DNA of 64,000 nt from Galbibacter sp048266365. Its GTDB lineage: Bacteria; Bacteroidota; Bacteroidia; Flavobacteriales; Flavobacteriaceae. Both the position numbers and the translations under genes were made by a program. The stretch spans positions 340,083-404,082 of the forward strand of contig NZ_JBLWZP010000004.1 in the NCBI RefSeq assembly GCF_048266365.1, read 5' to 3'. The notes beneath the pieces were generated by a model. That model saw nothing but the letters and a program-made list of their open reading frames with translations, was not told the DNA's origin and made no database searches. Positions 51,700-61,297 of this stretch are shown here, piece by piece (position 1 is the stretch's first letter; each line of letters opens with the position of its first letter).

Positions 51700-53469
51700 C
51701 TAAAACCTTTTTTTAGGTTTTCCTTTTCCCTTGTGACCGTGGCCTTTGGGTTTGAAGTTTCGATCTTTACCCTTACCGAAGTCGTTTCCGCCTTTATTGA
51801 AGTCCTTTCCACCTTTTCTGTGTCTTCCGCCACCGCCGCCACCGCGACCGCCTCGAGATCTGTTCTCATGAGCGTTTTTAGAAACCTCCACATTGATAAA
51901 GCGACCGTCTAGCTTGAACTCAGAGAATGTCGCTAAGACGTTTTCAGTGTGTGTAGCATCGGTATTAAAAAAGGAAAAGCTTTCCTTAACATCAACTTTG
52001 AAAACGTCATCTTGTCCAAGACCTAAATGTTCTTTTAGGAAATCCTTTAAGATCATCCAATCATAACCATCTCTTGAACCAACGTTTATAAAGTAGCGCA
52101 CCTTACCTTCTGATGAATAATTTTCGTCATTGCTACTGCTATTGCCAGAAACATTGATGTCTACAGCTTTTTTATAGTACTCAGCAAAACGTCCAAATTC
52201 AACAGAGACCATTTTTTTGATCAATTCTTCTCGGTCAATTCCCTCTAAAACATCCTGAATTGCAGGCAGGTAGTTTTCCACCTCCTTGTTGACTTCAGTG
52301 TTTTTGATTTTACTTGCCAAATGATACAATTGAATCTCGCAAATCTCTTCTGAAGTAGGGATCTTTTTAGATTCAAACTTCTGTTTGATAATACGCTCTA
52401 TTGCACTGATTTTGCGAATTTCACTTTTGGTAACAATTACCATAGAGATACCAGATTTACCGGCACGTCCTGTACGGCCACTTCTGTGGGTATAGGTTTC
52501 TATTTCGTCTGGTAACTGATAGTTGATAACATGGGTAATGTTATCTACGTCAATACCACGAGCCGCTACATCTGTAGCAACCAACATTTGTATTTGTTTG
52601 TTACGGAAAGCCTTCATGACCATGTCACGTTGATTTTGACTCAAATCTCCGTGTAGTGCACCAGCATTATATCCGTCTTCAATAAGTTTTTCAGCAACCT
52701 TTTGGGTGTCTCTTTTCGTTCTACAGAATATTACTGAAAAGATATCCGGATTTGTATCCGCTAATCTTTTTAAAGCCAGGTATCTGTCTCTTCCGCCAAC
52801 AACATAGTACTCATGTTGTACACTATCAGTTGAGGAATTTTTAGTACCAACAGTAATTTCATGTGGTTGTCTCATGAATTTCTTAGCGATAGCTGAAACT
52901 TCTTTTGGCATAGTAGCCGAAAACAACCAAGTATTTTTCTCTTTAGGAGTATGAGATAGAATTTCTTTAATATCTTCATAGAATCCCATGTTCAACATCT
53001 CATCGGCCTCATCTAAAACACAGTACTGTATTTTAGAAATGTCGACCATTCTTCTGCTGATCATATCCTTCATACGACCCGGAGTAGCCACAATGATTTG
53101 TGTTCCTCTTTTGACCTGACTTGCTTGCTCAGTAATGCTAGCACCACCATAAATTGCAGTGACATTCAGGGAAGGACAATATTTTGCGTATTGTTTTAAT
53201 TCATTAGCGATTTGTAAACAAAGCTCGCGAGTTGGCGATAATATAAGCCCTTGTGTAGTTTTGCTTTTAATGTCGATCTTTTGAATCATAGGAAAGCCGA
53301 AAGCAGCCGTTTTTCCTGTTCCTGTTTGTGCCAAGGCCACGATGTCTGTTTCTTGGCTTAGTAGGACCGGAATAGCTTTCTCCTGTACCTCAGACGGCGA
53401 CTCAAAGCCCATATCGTGAATGGCTTTTAGTAGCTGTTCGTTCAGTCCTAATTGTTCAAATTTATTCAT
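51700..53469 (-). CDS. deaD: DEAD-box RNA helicase with RGG-like tail
   Basis: A 589-residue ATP-dependent RNA helicase. The core shows Q motif (FEQLGLNEQLLKAIHDMGF), AQTGTGKT (Walker A), PTRELC, DEAD box in VLDEADEML, SAT, and HRSGRTGRAG. After a helical linker a DbpA-like RNA-binding domain (about 455-530, YFINVGSRDGYDWMILKDF) is present, then a Gly/Arg/Lys-rich tail rich in RGGG repeats (about 540-589). This layout is the DeaD/CsdA type that helps ribosome assembly and mRNA turnover, mainly in the cold. TACCTTTG on the minus strand (53499-53492) is a good -7 box. Confidence 0.93.
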   Translation of the reverse strand: MNKFEQLGLNEQLLKAIHDMGFESPSEVQEKAIPVLLSQETDIVALAQTGTGKTAAFGFPMIQKIDIKSKTTQGLILSPTRELCLQIANELKQYAKYCPSLNVTAIYGGASITEQASQVKRGTQIIVATPGRMKDMISRRMVDISKIQYCVLDEADEMLNMGFYEDIKEILSHTPKEKNTWLFSATMPKEVSAIAKKFMRQPHEITVGTKNSSTDSVQHEYYVVGGRDRYLALKRLADTNPDIFSVIFCRTKRDTQKVAEKLIEDGYNAGALHGDLSQNQRDMVMKAFRNKQIQMLVATDVAARGIDVDNITHVINYQLPDEIETYTHRSGRTGRAGKSGISMVIVTKSEIRKISAIERIIKQKFESKKIPTSEEICEIQLYHLASKIKNTEVNKEVENYLPAIQDVLEGIDREELIKKMVSVEFGRFAEYYKKAVDINVSGNSSSNDENYSSEGKVRYFINVGSRDGYDWMILKDFLKEHLGLGQDDVFKVDVKESFSFFNTDATHTENVLATFSEFKLDGRFINVEVSKNAHENRSRGGRGGGGGGRHRKGGKDFNKGGNDFGKGKDRNFKPKGHGHKGKGKPKKRF

Positions 53470-53667
53470 ATATGTGTTTAAAATAAGGGCGCAAAGGTAA
53501 TCTTAATTATTGGATTCTTAGGTATTTATAATTATAAATATTCGAATTAAATGCTTGAAGCTCACTTTTGCAACTTATTGAGACTTAATTGCTTGTGCGA
53601 GTCTTGTTTTGAAATAACTTGAAAAGTAGTTTGTGAATGCCTGAAATTTACCCCAATAATAGTGTGA

Positions 53668-54237
53668 TTACTTTAAAAAAATGGCCAGTTTTTGAAATGC
53701 GATTCCGCGGTGACTGATATTGTTTTTTTCACTTGGGGAAAGCAGCGCGAAAGTCCTGTCAAATCCATCAGCAATAAAAACAGGATCATACCCAAATCCT
53801 CCACCGCCTACGGGCTCTTCTGTTATTTCGCCATTGACAATTCCTTCAAATTGCGTTAACTCTCCATTAATTATGAGGGCTATGACGGTTTTAAAACGAG
53901 CTGTTCTCTGATCCTTGTCTTTTAACTCATGTAATAATTTCGCTATATTGTTTTGCGTATTGTTATCCTCACCGGCGTAGCGTGCAGAATAAACACCAGG
54001 AGCATTATTAAGAGCCTTGACCTCTAAGCCTGTGTCATCCGAAAAACAATTTAAATGATAGCGATCCCAAACGTATTGAGCTTTAATCACAGCATTTTGT
54101 GCTATGGTGTCTCCCCATTCTTCAATAGGTTCGTCGCAGCCAATGTCTGAAAGGCTTACAATTTCTAGATGTGGAGGAAGTATAGCTTTGATCTCAGCTA
54201 ACTTGTTCATGTTATGGGTGGCAAAAACTAATTTCAT
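53668..54237 (-). CDS. rdgB: dITP/XTP pyrophosphatase (RdgB/HAM1)
   Basis: A 189-residue house-cleaning NTPase that hydrolyses dITP, ITP and XTP to monophosphates, keeping deaminated purines out of DNA and RNA. Seen: FATHNMNKLAEIK (substrate loop), FSDDTGLEVKALNNAPGVYSARYAG, GGGFGYDPVF and SPSEKNNISHRGIAFQKL at the C-terminus. It follows rlmH by 25 bp on the same strand. Confidence 0.95.
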   Translation of the reverse strand: MKLVFATHNMNKLAEIKAILPPHLEIVSLSDIGCDEPIEEWGDTIAQNAVIKAQYVWDRYHLNCFSDDTGLEVKALNNAPGVYSARYAGEDNNTQNNIAKLLHELKDKDQRTARFKTVIALIINGELTQFEGIVNGEITEEPVGGGGFGYDPVFIADGFDRTFALLSPSEKNNISHRGIAFQKLAIFLK

Positions 54238-54262
54238 AATTTTTTATTTGATTAGAAACGTT

Positions 54263-54736
54263 TTAACGATGATGATAAGGTTCGTTTCTTAATATAGTAA
54301 ATCCTCTGTATAATTGCTCGATAAAGAACAATCGGATCATTTGATGAGAAAAAGTCATTTTAGAGAGTGATATCTTCCCTTGCGCTTTTTGATAGATCTC
54401 ATCTGAGAATCCAAAAGGACCACCAATGACATACACCAATTGCTTGATGCCGCTGTTCATTCTTTTTTGCAGCTCGGCAGCAAAATCCACGGATGTAAAT
54501 TGTTTTCCATTTTCGTCCAATAGGATTAGCATATCGCCAGCTGTGATTTTAGCCAATATTTGCGCGCCCTCCTTTGCTTTTTGCTCTGACTCAGAAAGGT
54601 TCTTTGTTTGTTTGATGTCCGGAAGGATTTCTATGCTGAAATTTACATAATGAGACAAACGTTTGGTATATTGTGCTATGAGATCAATAAGGTTTGCGTC
54701 ATCTGTTTTCCCGACTACAATGAGTTTAATATTCAT
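54263..54736 (-). CDS. rlmH: 23S rRNA (pseudouridine1915-N3)-methyltransferase
   Basis: A 157-residue SPOUT methyltransferase. The VIGGPFGFSDEIYQKA motif (SAM-binding knot), KISLSKMTFSHQMIRLFFIEQLYRGFTI and the terminal PYHHR motif are diagnostic of RlmH. It modifies pseudouridine 1915 of helix 69 on assembled 70S ribosomes. The upstream 210 bp (54737-54946) contain nothing else I can identify apart from the divergent nadC promoter region. Confidence 0.96.
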   Translation of the reverse strand: MNIKLIVVGKTDDANLIDLIAQYTKRLSHYVNFSIEILPDIKQTKNLSESEQKAKEGAQILAKITAGDMLILLDENGKQFTSVDFAAELQKRMNSGIKQLVYVIGGPFGFSDEIYQKAQGKISLSKMTFSHQMIRLFFIEQLYRGFTILRNEPYHHR

Positions 54737-54946
54737 GGGGTAAATTTAGGAAACTCCTGGGGAAATGTAGTAATGACTAGGTTTAAAATTGCCAAGAAAT
54801 AGGCTGTTGCAATGTTGAGGTGGTAAGTATGCAGAGCCAGATGCGAACAAATATGCTTTGATCCTCTTGCTTTGATAGCGCATTGATATGAAATGAGTAG
54901 GTTTAGCTCCCTAATATTTTTTTAACTTAGCGAAAAAATAAATACA

Positions 54947-55804
54947 ATGATATCAAAACTTCAATTTGAAAAAGAATTGGATTTAATAATAGCCAATGCC
55001 ATTCGCGAGGATGTAGGAGATGGAGATCACAGTTCTTTAGCTTGTATACCTGCAGATGCACAAGGTAAGGCACAATTATTGGTAAAAGATAGTGGGATTC
55101 TAGCAGGGGTAGCCTTCGCGAAAATGGTCTTTTCCTATGTGGATCCAAACTTGAAATTGGAGGTGATGTTGGAAGATGGCGCTACGGTCAAACCCGGCGA
55201 TGTCGCCTTTTATGTTGCGGGAGCTTCCCAATCCATTCTAAAATCGGAGCGTCTGGTGCTCAATGCCATGCAGCGAATGAGTGCTATAGCTACTAAGACC
55301 GCTAAATATGTTAAAATACTCGAGGGCACCGGTGCTAAAATATTGGACACCAGAAAAACTACACCCGGAATACGAGCATTGGAGAAGTGGGCGGTAAAAA
55401 TAGGAGGCGGAGAAAATCACCGATTTGCACTCTATGATATGATTATGCTCAAGGATAACCATCTTGATTTTGCAGGAGGAATACCTCAGGCAATTCAAAA
55501 AACTAAGGCCTATTTGAAAGCGACAAACAAGGACTTAAAAATCATTGTAGAGGCTAGAAATTTAGAAGAAGTACAAGCTATTTTAGATGCCGGTGGGGTG
55601 CATAGGATCTTATTGGATAACTTCAATTATAAGGATAGTAGAAGGGCTGTGACCCTAATAGGGGATCAGTGTCAAACAGAGTCTTCCGGAGGAATAGATG
55701 AATCTACCATTCGTCTTTATGCAGAATGTGGCGTTGACTATATTTCCTCAGGAGCCCTTACGCACTCAGTATCTAATTTGGACCTAAGTTTAAAAGCCCT
55801 ATAG
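54947..55804 (+). CDS. nadC: nicotinate-nucleotide pyrophosphorylase (carboxylating)
   Basis: NadC converts quinolinate and PRPP to nicotinate mononucleotide in de novo NAD synthesis. The N-terminal EDVGDGDHSS segment, LNAMQRMSAIAT, the DTRKTTPGIRALEKWAV active-site box, GGGENHRFALYDMIMLKDNH and the C-terminal EAR/ILLDN/SGALTHSV strands are all present over 285 residues. The next gene begins 1 bp after its stop. Confidence 0.96.
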   Translation: MISKLQFEKELDLIIANAIREDVGDGDHSSLACIPADAQGKAQLLVKDSGILAGVAFAKMVFSYVDPNLKLEVMLEDGATVKPGDVAFYVAGASQSILKSERLVLNAMQRMSAIATKTAKYVKILEGTGAKILDTRKTTPGIRALEKWAVKIGGGENHRFALYDMIMLKDNHLDFAGGIPQAIQKTKAYLKATNKDLKIIVEARNLEEVQAILDAGGVHRILLDNFNYKDSRRAVTLIGDQCQTESSGGIDESTIRLYAECGVDYISSGALTHSVSNLDLSLKAL

Positions 55805-55805
55805 G

Positions 55806-56747
55806 ATGTCCATAGAAATAGAAGATCGCTTAGCCAAAATTCCTGTAATAAACCACCTGGTGCGTTTACTTAAAAATATAAAGCTCCCTGGGTTTGAAGG
55901 GTTGTCGATTTATGATTTGGCTGAGATGTATTTTATAGGGGTTATCAAAGGAGCTTTAACCAATAGAGCAAGTGCGATTTCCTATAGTTTTTTTATGGCG
56001 CTCTTTCCATTTTTGCTATTCATTCTAAACTTAATTCCATATGTGCCCATTGAAGGTTTCCAGGAAGATTTTATCATTTTTATTGAAAGTTTACTTCCTC
56101 CACAAACAGCACTGTTTTTTGATTCTATAATTAGAGATATTGTAAGTAACCAAAGAGGAGGACTGTTGTCTTCTGTTTTTTTCTTGTCCATCTTATTAAT
56201 GGCCAATGGTATCAATGCTATCTTCGGAGGTTTTGAAACTTCCTACCACTCCGTAAGTACTAGGAATATGGTAAAACAATATTTTGTAGCTGTGGGTGTG
56301 GCAATGCTGATGGCGATTGTCTTTTTAGGATCTGTGATTGGCTTTATCGCGTATGAATTCTACATTGGGCAACTGATCAACGATCTGGCCGCGAGTTCTA
56401 ATGGAGGTATGTTTGGTTTAGGAGATACATTAGGGATACGACTTGGGCGATTTTTCTTCTTTGTTTTGATTACATTATTTACCACTGCAATGCTGTATTA
56501 TTTTGGAACAGCAGAAGGGAAACAGACCAATTTTTTCTCACCTGGGGCCGTCATGTCCACAGTGCTGATCATACTGACCACCTATTTTTTTGGAATTTAT
56601 ATTGAAAACTTTTCACAATACAATCAGCTGTACGGTTCCATTGGTGCCTTGTTGATTCTAATGCTTTACATTTGGTTGAATTCAAATATATTGTTGCTTG
56701 GTTTTGAACTTAATGCTTCTCTTAGAAGTTTAAGAAGAAATTTTTAA
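55806..56747 (+). CDS. YihY/virulence factor BrkB family membrane protein
   Basis: A 313-residue membrane protein with about six helices. The family features are a leading amphipathic helix, RASAISYSFFMALFPFLLFILNLIPYVP, the central MANGINAIFGGFETSY block and the C-terminal YNQLYGSIGALLILMLYIWLNSNILLLGFELNA. The family has been called RNase BN in error in the past; its function is unsettled, so I give no activity. Translationally close to nadC (1-bp gap). Confidence 0.92.
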   Translation: MSIEIEDRLAKIPVINHLVRLLKNIKLPGFEGLSIYDLAEMYFIGVIKGALTNRASAISYSFFMALFPFLLFILNLIPYVPIEGFQEDFIIFIESLLPPQTALFFDSIIRDIVSNQRGGLLSSVFFLSILLMANGINAIFGGFETSYHSVSTRNMVKQYFVAVGVAMLMAIVFLGSVIGFIAYEFYIGQLINDLAASSNGGMFGLGDTLGIRLGRFFFFVLITLFTTAMLYYFGTAEGKQTNFFSPGAVMSTVLIILTTYFFGIYIENFSQYNQLYGSIGALLILMLYIWLNSNILLLGFELNASLRSLRRNF

Positions 56748-56786
56748 CTTTAGATAGATTATGCGATACACTAAAACTATAAATTT

Positions 56787-57212
56787 ATGAAAACGATATT
56801 GAGTTTAATGATACTAATGTTTATTGGGACTGTACATGCACAGTCGGTTACCGGTTTATGGATAACCATTGACGATGATAGCGGAGCCGAAAAATCCTTA
56901 GTTGAAATTTATGAAATGGATGGCAAAATCTATGGTAAGGTCAAAGAGATTTTGAATAAGGATAGAGCTGGTATAGTGTGTGATCGTTGTAGTGGTGAAA
57001 AGAAGGATCAACCTGTTCAAGGTATGGTTATTATTGAAGACATGAAAAAGGATGGTGAGGTGTATAGCGAGGGTACCATATTGGATCCAGAAAAAGGAAA
57101 AGAATACAAATGTAAACTTTGGGTAGATCAGGATAATCCAAATATCTTAAATGTACGAGGGTATATCGCGTTTTTATATCGCACTCAGTATTGGAAAAGG
57201 GTGGAGGAGTAA
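56787..57212 (+). CDS. DUF2147 domain exported protein
   Basis: A 141-residue secreted protein: signal peptide to about residue 18 (GTVHAQ), then a lipocalin-like beta barrel with GLWITIDDDSGAEKSLVEIYE, a CDRCSGEKKDQPVQGM cysteine turn and LNVRGYIAFLYRTQYWKR at the end. This is the DUF2147 pattern; no activity is established. A 39-bp gap from the previous gene. Confidence 0.88.
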   Translation: MKTILSLMILMFIGTVHAQSVTGLWITIDDDSGAEKSLVEIYEMDGKIYGKVKEILNKDRAGIVCDRCSGEKKDQPVQGMVIIEDMKKDGEVYSEGTILDPEKGKEYKCKLWVDQDNPNILNVRGYIAFLYRTQYWKRVEE

Positions 57213-57273
57213 CAAACCTGTAGCCTTGAACTCGACGCCCTAAAAACCTTTAATAAAAATTCTATAGAATTAA

Positions 57274-59736
57274 ATGCATTTCATTGATGTTATATTACCG
57301 ATTCCCCTGACCAAAACTTTTGTTTATCAGGTTAGCGAACGGGAGGCAGCCTTTTTGAAAAAAGGAATGCGCGTAGCAGTACCTTTTGGAAAATCCAAAA
57401 TCTATACCGCTTTGGTGTATGCTATTCATCAAAATGCACCAACGGCCTATAAGGCAAAAGAAATCGATCAGATCCTGGATCGCGTTTCGGTGGTTTCTTG
57501 GCAGCAGTTACAGTTTTGGGAATGGATAGCTTCTTATTATATGTGTAGTTTAGGAGAGGTGTTTAAAGCTGCTATTCCTGCAGCCCTGCTTCTAGAGAGC
57601 GAGACTATTATTCTTTCAAATAAAAAATTTCAGTGGCAGGGTGAGGACTTTTTCAGCGATGAAGAATCCTTGGTTTACGAGGCCCTTCAGCACCAATCTT
57701 CTCTGAAAATACAAGATGTCAGTGATATCATTGATCGGAAAAACGTGTTGCCCATCCTCAAATCACTAATAGAAAAAGAAGTAATACAACTCAAAGAGGA
57801 GGTTTATGAGACTTATAAGCCTAAGCTTCTTAGGTATGTAAAAATGCATGAGGATTATAGCTCGGATGAAGCCTTAAGTGCTTTATTGGATACGCTTTCG
57901 AGAGCTAAAAAGCAACGGGAGGTAGTTTTAAAACTGTTTTCCATGGAGGCGATGACTAAAAAGCCCATTCTTGTCAAGGAATTAGAGGCCGAGAGCCAAG
58001 CGTCCTCGGGGGTAGTAAAATCGCTAATCGATAAGGGGGTGTTACAGGAGTATCATTTACAGACGGATCGTGTGCAATACGAAGGGGAAGAAACTGTTGA
58101 TAGTAAAACTCTTAATGAATATCAATCTCAAGCACTCACGCAGATAAAAGATCAGTTTGAGACCAAGGATGTTGTTCTTTTACACGGTGTAACTTCTTCT
58201 GGTAAGACCGAGGTGTATGTCAAATTAATTGAGCAGGCGATTGCTAAGGGACAACAAGTACTTTATTTACTTCCTGAAATTGCCTTAACTACGCAACTCA
58301 TTAAAAGGTTACAGCAATACTTTGGGGGTATGGTTAGTGTGTATCATTCCAAATATTCCAATAATGAACGTGTTGAGGTTTGGAACCACATTCTTAAGGC
58401 TGATGGTAAAGCTCAGATTGTATTAGGTGCACGCTCAGCCGTTTTACTCCCTTTTAGTAATCTTGGGTTAATCGTGGTAGATGAAGAGCATGAAGTGTCC
58501 TTTAAACAATTTGATCCCGCACCGCGTTATCACGCCAGAGATGCAGCTATTGTATTAGGGAAATTACATCAGGCTAAAGTCTTACTGGGAACCGCGACGC
58601 CGAGTGTTGAAACCTATCATAATGCACAAAATGGTAAGTACGGTTTGGTTGAAATCAATAGGCGGTACGCCGGAGTGTTAATGCCAGATATTGAATTGAC
58701 CGATATTAAAGAAAAACACAGAAAGAAACGCATGAAGGGCCACTTTTCAGATCGGTTGATCGAGGCAATAGAAGAGGCTCTAGAACTCGGAGAACAGGTG
58801 ATACTCTTTCAGAACAGAAGAGGTTATGCTCCGATTTTAGAATGCCAAGAATGTGGGAATTCACCGCAGTGTCCCAACTGTGATGTTAGTTTGACCTATC
58901 ATCACTATCGTGATCAATTGCGCTGTCACTATTGTGGTCATGCCATGGCTATGCAAAAAAGTTGTATTGCCTGCGGCAGTAGTGATCTGAGTACCAAAGG
59001 GTTTGGGACTGAGCAAATTGCCCATGAGTTAGCCGATCTCTTTCCTAAGGCCAAGGTGGGGCGTATGGATTCTGATACCACACGAGGGAAGTATAGTTAT
59101 GAAAAGCTGCTCACCTCATTTGAACGATTGGAAATAGATATTTTAGTGGGTACCCAGATGCTGACCAAGGGATTGGACTTTAGAAAGGTGAGTTTAGTCG
59201 GTGTGATGAATGCTGACAATTTGCTGAACTTTCCAGATTTTAGGGCGCACGAGCGCAGCTTTCAGTTGATTCAACAGGTTTCCGGAAGGGCAGGGCGTAC
59301 TCAAAAGCGAGGGAAGGTGATCATTCAAACCTACAATCCTTATCATCAAATTTTACAACAGGCATCCGTGAATGATTACCAGGGGATGTTTAAAGACCAG
59401 ATCAACGAGCGGCACCAGTTTACATACCCTCCTTTTGTCAGGATTATTAAGTTAGTATTCCGTCATAGGGATTACAGTAAAGTGAATGATTCCAGTGATT
59501 GGTATATGCAAGCGTTAAAAACGGTCTTTAAGGGTAGCGGAACCCAGGTGTTGGGTCCTGTATTTCCAGCGATTGCTAGGATTAGAAATGAATATTTAAA
59601 GAATATAATTATTAAAATCCCAGCTCATCAATCTTTAAATAAGAGCAAACAAGCCATTTTAAAAATTGATAAAAGCTTCCAAGCCATACCCGCTTATAGA
59701 AGTGTAAGGATTATATATAATGTGGACGCACAGTAA
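57274..59736 (+). CDS. priA: primosomal protein N' (replication restart helicase PriA)
   Basis: PriA reloads the replisome at stalled or repaired forks. Over 820 residues it shows an N-terminal 3'-DNA-binding domain (to about 105), winged helix, helicase Walker A in GVTSSGKTEVY, DEEHE Walker B, and the zinc-binding segment with eight cysteines (ECQECGNSPQCPNC ... CHYCGH ... CIACGS, about 527-570), then VGTQMLTKGLDF and QVSGRAGR motifs. It ends directly against the convergent LytTR gene with no gap. Confidence 0.95.
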   Translation: MHFIDVILPIPLTKTFVYQVSEREAAFLKKGMRVAVPFGKSKIYTALVYAIHQNAPTAYKAKEIDQILDRVSVVSWQQLQFWEWIASYYMCSLGEVFKAAIPAALLLESETIILSNKKFQWQGEDFFSDEESLVYEALQHQSSLKIQDVSDIIDRKNVLPILKSLIEKEVIQLKEEVYETYKPKLLRYVKMHEDYSSDEALSALLDTLSRAKKQREVVLKLFSMEAMTKKPILVKELEAESQASSGVVKSLIDKGVLQEYHLQTDRVQYEGEETVDSKTLNEYQSQALTQIKDQFETKDVVLLHGVTSSGKTEVYVKLIEQAIAKGQQVLYLLPEIALTTQLIKRLQQYFGGMVSVYHSKYSNNERVEVWNHILKADGKAQIVLGARSAVLLPFSNLGLIVVDEEHEVSFKQFDPAPRYHARDAAIVLGKLHQAKVLLGTATPSVETYHNAQNGKYGLVEINRRYAGVLMPDIELTDIKEKHRKKRMKGHFSDRLIEAIEEALELGEQVILFQNRRGYAPILECQECGNSPQCPNCDVSLTYHHYRDQLRCHYCGHAMAMQKSCIACGSSDLSTKGFGTEQIAHELADLFPKAKVGRMDSDTTRGKYSYEKLLTSFERLEIDILVGTQMLTKGLDFRKVSLVGVMNADNLLNFPDFRAHERSFQLIQQVSGRAGRTQKRGKVIIQTYNPYHQILQQASVNDYQGMFKDQINERHQFTYPPFVRIIKLVFRHRDYSKVNDSSDWYMQALKTVFKGSGTQVLGPVFPAIARIRNEYLKNIIIKIPAHQSLNKSKQAILKIDKSFQAIPAYRSVRIIYNVDAQ

Positions 59737-60429
59737 CTAGGTATTGCTAAGTGCCTCTGAGAGGTCTTGTTTTTTGTTTCGGCTCAAAGGGATTTGTTTC
59801 CCATTGACTTCAACATTTTTGCTGTTGAACTTCTGTACCTTGTCCAAGTTTACGATGTAGGATTTGTGAATTCTTAAAAAACGCTCCGGTGGGAGTTCGT
59901 TTTCAAATGCCTTCATGGTAGAGAGAATTACAATATTAGCATCCTCAGTGACGAGTTTAATATAGTCACCAAGGGCCTCTACCCAGTTGATTTCATTTAA
60001 AAATACTTTGCGTTTTTTTAAGTTGCTCTTCACGAAAATGTGGTCGTCATCCTCTTTGGAAGCTACTTTAAGTTTGAAATTGTCCTGAGCTCTCTTTATT
60101 GCAGCTTCAAAACGCTCCTGAGTGATTGGTTTGTGTAAATAGTCGGTTACATCGTAGTCGAATGCTTTTAGAGCATACTGTGCGCTACCTGTAATTAAAA
60201 TTACTTGTGGAGGCTCATTAAGTGCCTCTAAAAGATCAAAGCCATTTACGACAGGCATTTCAATATCTAGAAAAATTAAATCTATAGCCTGTTTCTTGAG
60301 ACCGTTTTTTGCCTCTATGGCATTACTGTATTCAGCTACCAAATTCAGCATCGGATGATTTTTGATCAACCTGGCTACAGACATCCGCTGGATACTTGAG
60401 TCATCTACTATAATACAATTCATTTTCAT
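59737..60429 (-). CDS. LytTR family response regulator
   Basis: A 230-residue two-component regulator: receiver domain (about 1-120) with Asp9, Asp10, phospho-acceptor Asp55 in FLDIEMP, Thr80 and Lys100, then a C-terminal LytTR DNA-binding domain (about 135-230) with FVKSNLKKRKVFLNEINWVEA and FLRIHKSYIVNLDKVQKF. LytTR regulators usually pair with a LytS/YehU-type histidine kinase; none is adjacent, so it is an orphan here. Either ATG (60429 or 60423) may be used. Confidence 0.93.
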   Translation of the reverse strand: MKMNCIIVDDSSIQRMSVARLIKNHPMLNLVAEYSNAIEAKNGLKKQAIDLIFLDIEMPVVNGFDLLEALNEPPQVILITGSAQYALKAFDYDVTDYLHKPITQERFEAAIKRAQDNFKLKVASKEDDDHIFVKSNLKKRKVFLNEINWVEALGDYIKLVTEDANIVILSTMKAFENELPPERFLRIHKSYIVNLDKVQKFNSKNVEVNGKQIPLSRNKKQDLSEALSNT

Positions 60430-60575
60430 ATTCTAAAATGGTGATCGGTTGGTTTTTAACGTATACAATTTTAATCAAAATACCTCACTGAAGCAAAGAA
60501 TTGTTGTAAATTGGGGAAATATGTCCGCGAAAAGGGTGTTTTCCACCTTACTTCATCGAAATCTTCAAGCTTCAC

Positions 60576-60606
60576 TTTGTAAATATAATAATTAATTCTA
60601 CTTTTG
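60576..60606 (+). promoter_or_regulatory. promoter of rpsF-rpsR-rplI
   Basis: TTTG (60576-60579) and TACTTTTG (60599-60606) separated by 19 bp match the flavobacterial TTG/TAnnTTTG consensus very well, with a start predicted near 60612 and a 29-bp A/T-rich leader. The rest of the 211-bp interval up to the LytTR gene contains no other feature I can identify. Confidence 0.75.
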
Positions 60607-60640
60607 CACCCTTAAAAATATTAATAATTTATTCAAGATT

Positions 60641-60979
60641 ATGAATCAATATGAAACTGTTTTCATTCTAAATCCCGTTTTATCTGATACTCAGATAAAG
60701 GAAACAGTTAAGAAGTTTGAGAATTTCTTAACCTCAAAAGGGGCCGAGTTTGTAGCGAAAGAAGATTGGGGGCTTAAAAAATTAGCTTACCCTATTCAAA
60801 ACAAAAAAAGTGGTTTTTATCACCTTTTTGAGTTCAAAGTTGCCGGAGAGGCAATTGAGCCATTCGAATTAGAATTTAGACGCGATGAGCGTGTAATGCG
60901 TTATTTAACTGTTAAGTTGGATAAACATGCAATTGCTTGGGCGGAGAAAAGAAGAAAAAAACTTAACGAAAAAGCTTAA
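60641..60979 (+). CDS. rpsF: 30S ribosomal protein bS6
   Basis: bS6 binds 16S rRNA next to bS18 on the platform. The 112-residue sequence has the usual N-terminal YETVFILNPVLSD strand, the EDWGLKKLAYPIQNKKSGFYHLFEF hairpin and RDERVMRYLTVKLDKH. It is the first gene of rpsF-rpsR-rplI; unlike many bacteria no ssb lies between rpsF and rpsR, which is normal for Flavobacteria. No Shine-Dalgarno sequence is present. Confidence 0.98.
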   Translation: MNQYETVFILNPVLSDTQIKETVKKFENFLTSKGAEFVAKEDWGLKKLAYPIQNKKSGFYHLFEFKVAGEAIEPFELEFRRDERVMRYLTVKLDKHAIAWAEKRRKKLNEKA

Positions 60980-60984
60980 TTATC

Positions 60985-61284
60985 ATGGCAACATCAATAG
61001 AGCAACAAGCAAAAGGTAAAAAAGACGGAGAGATTAGATATCTGACTCCTCTTAATATTGAGACTAATAAAACAAAGAAATACTGTCGTTTCAAAAAATC
61101 TGGTATTAAATATATCGATTATAAAGATCCAGATTTCTTATTGAAGTTGGTAAATGAGCAAGGTAAAATTCTTCCAAGAAGATTAACCGGAACTTCTTTG
61201 AAATATCAAAGAAAAGTGTCTGTGGCTATCAAAAGATCACGTCACTTAGCACTTATGCCATACGTAGCAGATTTATTAAAATAA
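60985..61284 (+). CDS. rpsR: 30S ribosomal protein bS18
   Basis: A 99-residue bS18 with the family core KYCRFKKSGIKYIDYKDPDFLLKLVNEQGKILPRR and TGTSLKYQRKVSVAIKRSRHLALMPY. bS18 with bS6 and bS21 forms the platform site near the mRNA exit where, in Flavobacterium, the anti-Shine-Dalgarno end of 16S rRNA is sequestered. The gene starts 5 bp after rpsF. Confidence 0.98.
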   Translation: MATSIEQQAKGKKDGEIRYLTPLNIETNKTKKYCRFKKSGIKYIDYKDPDFLLKLVNEQGKILPRRLTGTSLKYQRKVSVAIKRSRHLALMPYVADLLK

Positions 61285-61289
61285 AAGGA
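61283..61289 (+). promoter_or_regulatory. Shine-Dalgarno-like sequence upstream of rplI
   Basis: AAAAGGA lies 8 bp before the rplI ATG and overlaps the rpsR stop codon; AAAGGA can pair with the 16S rRNA tail. It is unusual in this group because most genes in the window lack such a site. See findings. Confidence 0.5.
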
Positions 61290-61297
61290 AGGTAACC